From assembly GCA_001724265.1 (NCBI GenBank), contig MEDY01000354.1, forward strand, positions 1 through 31,663: DNA of 31,663 bases, in the 5' to 3' direction. Under the pieces are notes generated by a model. It made no database searches and was not told the DNA's origin. It worked only from the letters and a program-made list of their open reading frames with translations. The DNA is from Rhizaria sp. SCN 62-66 (taxonomy: Eukaryota > Rhizaria, unplaced). The first letter of the stretch is position 1. Each line of letters starts with the position of its first letter. Both the position numbers and the translations under genes were made by a program. Positions 1 to 10,200 of this stretch are shown here, piece by piece.

Positions 1-320
1 GGTGTCACCCTTGCGGACGGGGATAGACGCAACGTTGTACTTGGTCTGGAGCTCCTTGGAGAGGGGCGCAGACATGATGATGCGGCGCTCCGAGGAGGGA
101 GCAGTAAAGTGTGCCTTGCGGAGCTTGCTCACGTTGGAAGACACGGCCTTATTGTACTGTGTACAGTATACGTAAAAGAAATACAGAGATAGAAGCGCAG
201 TTGCAAGTGAGTGAGTGTGGCCGATGGCACGAAAAAAGCCACAAAAGCTCGTATAGAGTACAAACAGAGACATGTGACTTAGAAATACAAAGATTGATAG
301 TAAATGCGTCGTACCTTCAT
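1..320 (-). CDS. RPL26: Ribosomal protein uL24 (RPL26), N-terminal part, two exons, runs off the window
   Basis: Component of the cytosolic large ribosomal subunit near the peptide exit tunnel. Read on the minus strand, exon 2 (156-1) encodes a peptide containing [25 protein letters not shown] and [13 protein letters not shown], which matches the conserved N-terminus of eukaryotic uL24. Exon 1 is only six bases: ATG AAG at 320-315, followed by a GTACGA donor. Joining it to exon 2 in phase 0 gives Met-Lys-Tyr-Asn-Lys, the expected MKFN-like start of the family. The intron is 314-157. About 54 residues are visible and the rest lies beyond base 1. It is divergent from the DnaJ gene and probably has its promoter in the interval after base 320. 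The identification rests on recognising family motifs by eye and is very likely correct. Confidence 0.95.
157..314 (-). other. Intron 1 of RPL26
   Basis: A 158-base GT-AG intron: donor GTACGA directly after ATG AAG, acceptor ACACAG before TAC AAT AAG. Phase 0. It sits after codon 2, a common place for an intron in ribosomal protein genes. Confidence 0.9.
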
Positions 321-948
321 CGTTGATCTGTTATAGCATCGAATTAGAGTGAACAAAATTGAGGGACGAGTGAGGAACGTGAAGCTTGAATTGTGACAGT
401 GAAGACGAGAAACGAAGCACGTCTTTGTGAGACATATTGGTCACTTTAAACGCTAGAAAAGATGGAAATCGGAGACCTGTGTGTGCTTTATTTGCACAAA
501 GGACTAGCAGTTCAGTTAACGGATGATAGCGAACTGTGCAGACACAGTTAAACACTCGCAACTTCCTGCGGGTCGGGGTGGTGGCGAGACACAAGTTCGC
601 AAAAAATCGGGTTTGCATTTAATTCGAGAACGACGATTGAAGCTCCCGGTCCTAACGCAGAAAGTCCGTGACCTGGTTCAGCCCTGAGATCGGCTCGTAT
701 AGTCATCTGCGTTGAATATCATATAATTAAAGTGTCTGTTCTTACTGTTTTCAATTTCGTTCACCCTCGCAGTCGAGTTTTGCTCTCGAAAGCCCCGCTT
801 TTGCGCTGACGCTACATCTCACGGCTTTCTCGCTCGCCGCCGGGCGCTCATGCATTACTGCCACTCACAGCGCCTTTTATCCGCTTCGCTCTTCTTTCTT
901 CAGGTAACAGTTTGCTTTAGCCTTCGTTTTGACGCATTTCACACGCAC
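321..948. promoter_or_regulatory. Divergent intergenic region between RPL26 and the DnaJ gene
   Basis: An AT-richer stretch with no convincing gene. It should hold the promoters and 5' untranslated regions of RPL26 (minus) and the DnaJ gene (plus). I see no clear TATA box. From about 770 onward the sequence becomes pyrimidine- and GC-richer, consistent with the DnaJ leader. It contains a perfect 8-base inverted repeat (654-661 with 706-713). An in-frame ATG at 850 could extend the DnaJ protein. Confidence 0.5.
654..713. repeat. Inverted repeat, 8-base arms with a 44-base loop
   Basis: AACGCAGA at 654-661 is the exact reverse complement of TCTGCGTT at 706-713. The enclosed 44 bases are locally GC-richer than their flanks. 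It could be a small structured RNA, a leader hairpin or chance. No tRNA or snoRNA signature was recognised. Confidence 0.35.
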
Positions 949-2858
949 ATGATGTTCCGCAAGACGTGCACATCCGCGGTGGCCCGCGTGTCCTCAGCCG
1001 TCGTCGCTCCCACCGTCGCCGCCGCCACCTCCACCGCAGTCTCCTGCGCGTCCATCTCTTCCACAGTCTCTGTTGCCGCTGCCCCGTCTGCGTCGTTCTC
1101 TTCGGCCGCGCGCGCGCCTATTTCCGGCCGCCCGATGACCTCGTTCACACAGGCCACGTCGTCCTCGGACCGCGCCAGCCTCCGGGGTGCCTGGGGCGGC
1201 ATCGCCTACAGCTCCACGCCCACAGTGCATCCTCTGGCGTCGGCCCCTGTGCGCGGCTTCTCGTCCGAGCGTAAGCGCGACTACTACGAGGTGCTCGGCG
1301 TGCCCAAGTCGGCCGACCAGGCGACAATGAAGAAGGCCTACTATCAGCTCGCCAAGAAGTGGCACCCCGACACTAACAAGGACCCCGACGCTCAGAAGCG
1401 TTTCTCCGAGATCTCCGCCGCCTACGACGTGCTGCGCGACGAGAAGAAGCGCGCGCAATACGATCAGTACGTCTCACTCACACACCTATTTCAACTCTTG
1501 ACAATCCACACTCTAAGTGTTGGCTTTGTTTCATAATGACGATGATGATTGGGAAATATGATGATTTACTTATTAGTTCGTATTCTCTGAAGACCCCACG
1601 GAAGGGGACACAAGTAGAGAACAAAAGACTGACTCTCAATCAATCAAACATCAACAAATAACAAACCACTTCAACTTAGCTCTTGAAACAACAAAACTCA
1701 CATATCTCATTCTTCACATTGTTGCATTATATGTCCTTTTCCAGGTTCGGTCACGACGCGGAGCAGTTCGAGCAGGCGGGCTACGGCCCCGGCGCGGGCT
1801 TCAACCCCGAGGACCTGATTCGCGAGATGTTCGGCTTCGGCGCCGGCGGCATGGGTGGCATGGGTGGCATGGGCGGCAACCCCTTCGGTGGCATGGGCGG
1901 CATGGGTGGCATGGGCGGCGGCGACCCGCAGGCGGACTCGCGCCCGCGCCAGGGCGCCGACGTGTCTGTGTCGCTCTCGTTGACGTTCATGGAGGCCGTC
2001 ACTGGCTGCTCCAAGGTCGTCTCGGTGCGCGCCAAGAATCCCTGCAAGCCTTGCGACGGCAGCGGCGTCAAGCCCGGTACCAAGCCGACGACGTGCTCTA
2101 AGTGCGGCGGCACGGGCATGCTGCACATGCTGCGCGGCATGTTCCAGATCGCCGCCGCATGCCCCACGTGCAACGGCTCGGGCAAGAAATCGACGCCCTG
2201 CGGCACGTGCCACGGCGAGAGCGTCACAAGCGAGGTCAAGAAGGTCGCCGTGACCGTCCCACCTGGCGTCGACTCGTCGACCAACCTGCGTCTGCTCAAC
2301 CAGGGCGACGCGGGCTTCAAGAACGGGCCCCGTGGGCACCTCTGGGTCAAGACCAAGGTGGAGCCGCACGACCGGTTCCGTCGCGAAGGCTTCGACATCC
2401 ACGTTGACGTGCCGCTGCCCGTCACGACTGCGATGCTGGGCGGCTACGTCGAGGTTCCCACGCTCACAAGCACCGTCAACGTGCGCGTGCAGCCCGGCGC
2501 GCAGCCCGGCGACACGCAGGTGATGCGCAACAAGGGCGTCAAGCACCTCTCGGGGTCCCAGTACGGCCACCAGTTCATCCACTTCAACGTCAGCGTGCCC
2601 AAGAAGATGTCTGCGCGCGCAGTCTCGCTGGTCGAGGAGCTGCACAAGGAGCTCTACCCCGAGGCCTCCACGAGCAGCAGCAGCAGCAGCGGCAGCGGCA
2701 GCAGCAAGAAGGCCGACGATAAGAAGGCTGAGGAGGAGGAGCACGACGGTGAGGCAGAGGGCGAGGCGGACGAGGGCGACGATAAGAGCGGCAAGAAGCG
2801 CAAGGGCGGGCTATTTTCGAAGCTCAAGTCTTGGGGACACAAGGACAAGGCCGAGTAA
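949..2858 (+). CDS. Mitochondrial DnaJ/Hsp40 co-chaperone, type A (Mdj1/DNAJA3-like), two exons
   Basis: Stimulates mitochondrial Hsp70 ATPase activity and passes it unfolded clients. Exons are 949-1466 and 1745-2858, joined through a split CA|G codon, giving 543 residues and a TAA stop. The N-terminus ([18 protein letters not shown], then Ser/Ala/Val-rich) resembles a mitochondrial presequence. The J domain is at about residues 109-172 with WHPDTN. A Gly/Met-rich linker follows, then a zinc-binding domain at about 273-333 with [16 protein letters not shown] and CPTCNGSG. The fourth motif, CGTCHGES, lacks the final Gly. A C-terminal substrate-binding region follows. The tail is a Ser run, then Lys/Glu/Asp-rich sequence, longer than in typical Mdj1. 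An in-frame ATG at 850 would add 33 residues. I chose 949 because the presequence-like stretch begins there. Confidence 0.93.
1467..1744 (+). other. Intron of the DnaJ gene
   Basis: A 278-base AT-rich intron, donor GTACGT and acceptor TTTTCCAG, phase 2. Splicing restores the J-domain end as Tyr-Asp-Gln-Phe-Gly-His, the usual family sequence. Confidence 0.92.
1845..1923 (+). repeat. GGCATGGGT-type tandem repeat coding for Gly-Gly-Met
   Basis: Imperfect nine-base units (GGC ATG GGT and variants) encode repeated GGM within the Gly/Phe-like linker of the DnaJ protein, interrupted once by NPFGG. Flexible Gly-rich linkers are normal here. The Met richness is a local feature. Confidence 0.85.
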
Positions 2859-3501
2859 ACAGTAGGTGCTTCACGAGGCTATTGGTGCTTACGACGCTAA
2901 CTTGACTTGATCTGATTGCTTTTGCTCTTCTCTGTTTTTACATGTTTACATAATTGATACTACTTTTACAAACCCTCAGCCGTCGCAACCAAGCTAAACC
3001 AAACTTTATTTAACACGCAGTATGTCAGACACACTGCGATATTACATTTATACGCTGAACTGTTCTGTCGTAGATAAACAGCAGCAACCTTCGTTTTGAT
3101 GAGATATGAAGCAGATGTCTCAAACATTGTACTAAATCCCAATACAATATGATTACTGCTTTGATCTCCATTCAGCCGCTGTCATTTCATACAATCGCTC
3201 ATTTAAAAGTATTCCGTGAAATGTGCTGCAAGCACGTGTGAGGGTCACGATCTTACATGTGCTTCGGGCATTATACAACTCAGTTAAGGTATCTCATGAA
3301 CATGGCCGTGTATTATTATTCTTAAATAGAAGTACATCATACAATACAGTGGCACTGGCGGCGTTTAAACACAAATGTAGCAGTCTCTCGTCACAACCAC
3401 AAACAACGTCACCACAACTCAAACGCCGCGCCACTTTCAGTGCGACTGTTAACAGCGCGGATTTGCCTCAGCAACGACAACAGCGGCAAGAATAAGTGCG
3501 C
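2859..3501. other. Intergenic region between convergent DnaJ and twin CX9C genes
   Basis: AT-rich sequence that should contain the 3' untranslated regions of two convergent genes. Open frames here are short and lack the GC-rich third positions seen in real exons. The GC content rises only near 3415-3500, next to the twin CX9C stop codon. No RNA gene or repeat was recognised. Confidence 0.5.
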
Positions 3502-3762
3502 TCACTCGTCGTACTCTTGCGCCTCGCGCTCGCGCTTCTTGCGCTCCCACTCGATGCGGTGCGCGGCACGCGTCCTGTTCTCACTCTCTTTCTGGCAGCA
3601 CACCTTGTACAGGTTCGCCTCCTCGCCGCAGTCGTCGACGTGCGAGAGCCCGCGCTTAGAGTTTACGCAGGCAAGGTAGCGCTAAAGAAGCTCGTCGCAG
3701 CTAGGCAGCGCGGGCGTCGATGTGGGGGCGCCAGCGGGCGGCGCGGCCGGGGCGGAAGACAT
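3502..3762 (-). CDS. Twin CX9C (CHCH) mitochondrial protein, CMC2-like, with an in-frame TAG
   Basis: The ATG (3762-3760) opens an 86-codon frame ending at TGA (3504-3502). The protein starts Ala/Pro-rich, then shows C22-x9-C32, a 12-residue loop, C45-x9-C55 and the tail CCQKESENRTR followed by a charged Arg/Glu-rich helix. Loop length and the ENRT-type tail resemble CMC2, a cytochrome c oxidase assembly factor of the intermembrane space oxidised by Mia40. The usual MHP start is absent. Codon 27, inside the first CX9C, is TAG (3684-3682). Everything after it stays in frame with intact cysteines, so I read it as sense, probably Gln. A pseudogene or sequencing error is the alternative. Third positions are GC-rich as in other exons. 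A pyrimidine-rich acceptor-like TTGTAG lies just upstream of the ATG, so 5' exons are possible. The exact family is uncertain. Confidence 0.75.
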
Positions 3763-4228
3763 GGCGAGCTACAAGAGGTTCGTTGGGGAGCAATGAAAGA
3801 AAGGAAAGAGCGAACTGTGAGATACAAACGTAACCATCGACTGACTAATTATGATGAAAGGTTTATGTTTATCATTCCTAATAGAAATCCAAGGTAGCTT
3901 CTTATTTGACGGTCATTGCGTTGTGTTTGGTTTGATTGAAGTGAGGGTAGATGCGCAACTGGTCGACCGAGCCGAGCGGCCGCGCCTCCGGCGAGCAGTC
4001 GCGACAGTATTTTCAAGTTGCACAGCGAGCTATCCTGACCGTCAATAATGATATTACTTTCATTGGTGTGTTTATACGAGTTGCATTGAGAACTTTTTCA
4101 AATTAAATGGCGATATATCACAGCCTAGGCACTGGGTGGACCTTGCTCCACAAGTATCCCTCTTTCAAGTACTGCGCTCACCCTCACCTTGATCGCCAGC
4201 ACTTCTTCGCGCGTCATATAGATCTCTC
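3763..4228. promoter_or_regulatory. Divergent intergenic region between the twin CX9C gene and MLH3
   Basis: Mostly AT-rich DNA expected to hold two divergent promoters. Two GC-rich islands stand out. One is at about 3938-4035. The other is at about 4130-4228 and contains a minus-strand ATG (4217-4215) opening ten codons before a donor-like AAG|GTGAGG. These may be unrecognised small exons or leader exons. I could not join them into a convincing protein. Confidence 0.4.
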
Positions 4229-7200
4229 ATGGGGGACCGAGGTCCAACATGGTCCGGCACAGCCTCCGGCTTTGCCACCATGAAAATCCCGATCCGCAAA
4301 GAGCCCGTCCACCCACCAACGTCACCACCCCACTCGCAACGCTCTCAACAACAGCAACACCAACCGATGCAGCAACCGCAGCAACAGCACCAGCGTGGCA
4401 ACAGCAGTAGCTCGTATCAGCAGCGCCCGGTGTTGCGTCAGCCGGTGTCCGTATCTCGCCTTGTGGGCGCCTCGCCCTTCACGCCGCGCTCTGCCGTCCC
4501 CGCTGCAGCCGCGAACACGACGACTCCTGCGAGCGCGGATGCGACTGCGGGCTCAAGCAGCTGCGCTAGCGCATCGGCGTGGGTCACGTCCCGTACTTTC
4601 CCGAACAATGACAGTCGCCGAGCCCTCTCTCACAACAACGCAAGTGTCGGCCGTCACCGTAGTCACAACGATGACAGTGACAGCGACATTGACAGCGACC
4701 AGCGTGAGACTGCGTTGCTAGAGCGCTCGCACGCCGCCACGGCGGCCGAGGCAGCGAATATACTTAAGTCGACGCTCGCAGTTGACTTTTTCGGCCCTGT
4801 GCTGCCTGCTGCGGCGCCAGCCGTGCAGCCTATGCTGTCAACGTCGCTTGCACCAGCGTCATCATCATCGTCATCATCATCGTCATCATCATCGTCTACC
4901 GTTGCACCAGCTGACGTTGATTCTTGTGCGCAGCCAGTGACAGCCGCTAACGAGAATGTGAATATCAGCAATCTTTACGGCCACAGCCGCAACAGCAATG
5001 TCACAATGACATTCTCGTCTGTGTCATCATCGTCATCATCATCATCATCGTCATCGTCATCGCCGTTGTCGTCGCACGCGCGCACGCACTCACAGTTATA
5101 GTCACTTTCTTAGCCTCGTCCACAGTCACCGGCGTCACAATCACAAGCGGCATTGTCAGAGGCACAGCCCCAGCCCTCTTACGGCGCAACAACTACTCCC
5201 AGCGCCGTCCCTGGCCCGCCAGTCGCGCCGCCTCAGTCCGCCGACGCCGTCCGCCCCTTGATCGCGCCCCTTTCTGCGGACGTCATCGGGCCCCTGCGCT
5301 CCTCCGCGCTGCTCTCGTCCGCGGCGCACGTGGTGCAGGAGCTCGTTGCCAACGCGCTCGACGCGGGCGCCACGGTCGTCGACGTCGACGTGGACCTGGC
5401 GGGGCACAGGCTCGCGGTCAGCGACAACGGTACGCCAACGCCTTGAATGAGGGAGAAATCGTATAGCTGATCATGATCTGACACTACCATCTTGTAGTAT
5501 GCGCAATTATATGTGATCAATGAATGTATCTTACTTTAGCTCTTTATGCCACCGTTTGTCTTTTTTCTGTTTCTATTTTGTTTAGGAATCGGCATGGATG
5601 CGGTTGCGCTGTCAACGCTCGGCCGCCGCTACCACACGTCTAAGCACGCGACTGCGCTCTTTGCCGCGAAGAAGCAACAGCAACCTCACCACAGCGGCCA
5701 TCACGTCTTGACTGGCGCCGGCGCCTTGGGCGGCCACGCACACGCGGAGGCAGCGGCGTCGGTACCTCTGACCCTCGGGTACCGGGGTGAAGCCCTGGCG
5801 TCGATCGCGGAACTCGCACAGCTCACAGTCACCACGCGCACTACCACGACCGCACGCACCGCTGGCACGCGTGCCTCGAGCAACCCACGCGTTCCGTGTC
5901 CTTACGCGGCGCCGCTGCTGCGCCGCGTGGTCGTGCCCGCGCTGCCGCTGCCTGTGGCCGCGGCTCCGTGGCACGACAGCGCAGAGGCCGTCGCAGCCGC
6001 GGTCAAACGGGGCGGGCCGTCGTGCACGTGTGCTCCTGCGGGCACTGCTGCTGGTGCTGATGCTTGCAGTCTGCAGTCTGCTATGGCTGAGTCGGCTGCG
6101 GCGGAAGCAGCTGAAACTGTGGCGCGAGGCACGGCAAGCGGCGTCACCATAATGTTGACAGGGGTGAGCAGCACAGAAGGTGTCGCGGCAGCAGCGGCAA
6201 CAAGTGGAGATTCTGCTACTGACGGGACTGACTGGGTGTGGAGGTCGTGTGTCGAGGGCGTTCCTTTGCGCGCTGAGAGCAATGTTAATGCACCGCGCAC
6301 AGCTCGACACAAGAGCAGCTGTATGACGACAGACAAGAGTGTAGATAGTGATGTATCGCTTCCTGCGCTGCCCACTGCAACTTCGATCACATCGATTACG
6401 CCTATCAACGACATTAACGATCGTGGGATCACAAACAACGACAACAACACGAGTCGCCAAGAAAGTCGCGCGTATCAGTCTCCAACGCACGCCGCAACAA
6501 GCGCAGCACCAGTCCAGTCGCCGCCCCAGTCTCTTGTGCGCTCGCCGCCGCCCGGCAGCGCCCGCGCCCGTGCCCTGTTGGTCTCACCGCAAACGCCGGT
6601 GCCGGCGTCGTCGCGGTGGCACTCGCCCATATTAAGCACCCGGGCGAAAGCGAGCGCGGACGTGCGGGCTGCGATGGCTGCGCTGTCGCCGCCGGTGCAA
6701 CAACACCAGCAACAGCAACCGCAGGTGCAACGGGAGAAGCAAGAGCAATAGCAGCAGCGGGACGTTTGTGATATCGATGCAACTTCTGTTGGTGGCAATA
6801 GTTCTTCGGCTGGTAGTGAGCAGCAGCAAGCATGGCACGATGGTGCGCGCCAAGAGACTGCATTGAGCGCGCTCAGTGATCTGAGCGGTACGGTGTTCGT
6901 TCTGACCACAAACGCTAAGAAGCGCCACCATGCCGCTAACAGTGCGAACGATACGAACGCAAACAGCAACGCCTCAAACTCCTTCGCAATGCAGCAAGCA
7001 ACCGTGATCGGTGACCGCGAACAGGGTAAACAGGCGCCGCCCACTGCGAAGCGGTCTCGCATCGCCCCTATCGTACCCGCAGTTATAGCAGTCAACATGG
7101 AGTCAAAGAGCAGCGCAAGCTCACGTTCCGCTGACTCTGCCGCAAACGCTGGGTTCGCGGCCAACGCCGGTGCACACGGCACCACGGTGGTGCTGACTGC

Positions 7201-10200
7201 ACTGTTTGCGTCGCTACCGGTCCGCCGCGCCCGCCTGAGCCCCGTGTCGGAGGGCGCTGCAGTGCGCGCAGTGGTCGCGGCCTTTGCGCTCGCGAGGCCG
7301 CACGTGCGGTTTACGCTGCGGGAGCGTGGGACAAATGCCGGCAGCACTCAAACGTATTATACGAACAGTAGTAACGCATTGGACGACAATGTGAGCCAGT
7401 GCAGCATTCCCAGTGCTAACAGCTTCTCGCAAGATACCGATGCAAGCTCCAGCTCTAGTGCGAGTGCGAGTGCTGTGCGCCGCCCTAGTGCCGCAACGCG
7501 GGTGCGAGAGCGTGCGCTGTCGTCGCTCTCCGGTGGCGCTAACGGTAGCGCGAATCGAGCTGAGGCTGTGACAGATGCAGAGGCCGGACGCTGGTGTCTC
7601 TCTGCAGGTTCACCATGGAACTCAAACAACACGGGCACTTGGAAAAACACTTGTTCGAACTCTAGCAGTTGTGATGTATCACAGGCAACGTGTGAGCGAC
7701 CGTGCAATGTAGAGCATGAATGTTGCTACTTTGCCCCTCCGGCGCCTATCCTGCCCACTGAAGGCGCCGACGCCACTGTTGCGACAGCGGCAGGCGGCAC
7801 AGGCAGGGCCAAGGCTAAGGCGAAGGCTGGCGGCAGTGCCGGTGTGGGTAACGTTGTGTTTGCAACCTATCCGACTCGTGCGTTTTGTTCGCAAGCGCAC
7901 CGCTGCTCTCAGTCGCTTCCGAGTCCGCTTGCACACCCGCGGTCGCAGATCCCGGATGCACATCTGCAGCGATTGGTTGCTCGATTACGGTCATTGTCAT
8001 GCCAGGAGTGGGGTGTGCGTGTGCTGACAACCATTGCTGCACACGCCTTGAACACGGCATTGTCCGCGCCTGCGGGCATTAACAATGTGGTTTCACGCAA
8101 CGTGACGGCCGCACACTGCCTCAAAGTCTTTTCGACGACTTATCTCAGCAGCAATGGCGGTGCGCGCTTCGTTGCAACTTCACTTGCTGCTGCGCTGCCA
8201 CAGTCACCATGGACGGCTTGCGGCCTGACTTACCCCGCGCTGCTCAGGGCCGTGCTCACGGTCACTGGCGACGCACCGCCGCGCCCACGGTCACTCCAGC
8301 GCAGCAGCAGCAGCGGTCAAGCACAAGGTGACTGTGAGCTGTGGCACGAACCTTGCAGCGCAAGCAGTTGCTCTGAATGCGGTGACAGTTCGAACACAGA
8401 CAGCGACAGCAACGCAGACGACAACGCCAACAACGGTGGCATCGACAGCGCACGACCGGAATCAAGCTCACAGAAACAGTTGCAGTCGCAGCGCTCCGTG
8501 CCCCCGCTAGGCGCCAGTATCGCCGCCACTCTAATCCCCTTCGGGCTCTCGCTGACCGCGGCCGACGCAGCCGCGGCCGTGTCGTCAGTGCTGGGGGCCG
8601 CGGTGGGCGTGCGGGGCGTGGGCGACGCCGCGGTTGCCAGGGCGAAGCTCATGGCCGCGGCGGGGAGGGACTGTGAGCTCTACACACGCGATCGATCAAA
8701 CAACGCGTGTCCACAGTCGTATGGCTGCTCGCAAGCATGTGAGTGTTCGCAGGCGCCTAAGGCGATGAGCGATGATGAGGGTCTCGCCAGTATCAGCCGC
8801 AACGATTATTACGCGAACAACAGCCAAGATAACAAACGTGCATCAATGTCGAACTCGATCCACAGCAGTGTAAGCACCAGCACAGCTCATCTAAGTACCT
8901 TCTTAGCTCCCGCAGTGTGGTCTATCGTCGGCGCAATTGCGCCCCCATTGCCCGCCACCGACTCGCCTGCAACGCTGCCCAGTCGCGGCCACCAGCACGT
9001 TTTTATTACAACGACAGCCGCGCCCGCGTCACAGCCTGCGCCCGGCCGTGCTGCTGAAGTCTGCGGCCTCGGTCGCCCGGTTGCCGCGCCGGCCGTCGTG
9101 ACCAACGCCGTCGAGGCGGTGTGGCAGTGGGCGTTCGGCCTGCTGCCCGCGGTCACCGACGCAGGCCGGGTCGCAAAGGCGCGCGCGCGGGCGGGCCGAC
9201 GCGAGCTCAGGCGGGAGCGCCGGGCCGAGGCGGCGGCGGCGGCGGGGCGCGAGAGGGCGCAAGAGAGCGCGAAGCAAGGCAAAGCGGTGCGGCGGCGTGT
9301 CGACGGCGGATTTGTGTTTGAAGACCACAGGCACGACAAATCCGACGACGACGAAGGTGAAACAGGTGCCAGCAGCACTGACGACGATGATGATGTTGGA
9401 AGTGGCGGCAGTCAGCTACGTGACACCTTTGACGACAACAACAATGACAAACACAACAGCAACACAAAAACAGGCTCATCCACTCACACGGGCAATCCTA
9501 GTCTTAACCGCAAAGGCAGGCGCGCGTCTCCGGCCACTTCTGCCGTAACTGCAACTGCGACGACAAATGCCAGCGCTGCGACTGCGGCCGCCATGCGCCG
9601 GTCTGCCCACAGCCAGACGCAGCGCCTGGCGCACCGCGGCCGCCAGTATCCGGCGTTCTTTCTGTACATCTCGCCGCCACCTGGCACCGTGGACGTGTTG
9701 TACGACCCCAGCAAGCGCGCGGTAGGCATGGTTGAGAGCGTGGTACCCGTGCCGGCCTGCGAGAACAACGTTTTTATGCACGGTAGCGGTGCTCCATTGC
9801 GTGGACACTCGGATTCGAACTCGCAGTCGCAATCCCGCAGTGTGGCTTCGCATTCACCCCTTCAGCAGTCGTCAATGGTGCTGCTGCCCACTTGGCAGAT
9901 GCCCACGCGCGTGACCGTGGGCGGCTGGGCGCAGGCGGCTTACCTTTCCGCGCTCGCAGTCCGCACTGCGCTTATCGCGACGTACCCCACGCTGGCCGCG
10001 GCGGCAGACAAGTGCCCGCTGCCTGCGCCGGCCGTGGCGTCATTTGCGCCGCCTGCGCCGTCGCGTAGCCGCAACAGCGGTGACAGCAATGGCCGCGGCG
10101 GCAGTAATGGTGTGGCGGGGCAAGGACAGGTTGTGACGCTGCCGCGAGGGAGGCTTGCATTCCCGCGTGATCCGAATCAGTTGTTACAATCATTAACACA

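Noticed and set aside
331-618. 95-codon minus-strand frame upstream of RPL26
   Set aside because: Lies in AT-rich promoter sequence, lacks GC-rich third positions and matches no family I recognise.
898-920. Mini-intron CAG|GTAACA...TTTAG near the DnaJ start
   Set aside because: Under 25 bases, too short for a spliceosomal intron here.
3502-3762. Twin CX9C gene as a simple pseudogene
   Set aside because: Only one TAG disrupts it, with all other family features and codon bias intact, and independent TAGs occur inside MLH3. Reassignment explains all cases together. Not fully excluded without reads.
3496-3897. 133-codon plus-strand frame over the twin CX9C gene
   Set aside because: It is the antisense frame of the CX9C exon. 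The minus strand has spaced cysteines and a proper start and stop.
3938-4035. tRNA gene in the GC-rich island
   Set aside because: No T-loop GGTTCGA-like box, no cloverleaf arms found.
4229-6751. MLH3 region as several separate short genes ended by TAG
   Set aside because: MutL ATPase motifs are spread across the pieces in the right order and the same frame, so they form one protein.
6724-6751. A tiny intron (CAG|GTGCAA...AATAG) removing the TAG at 6749
   Set aside because: It would be 28 bases, far below the 126-278 of supported introns, with a donor unlike the GTACG consensus.
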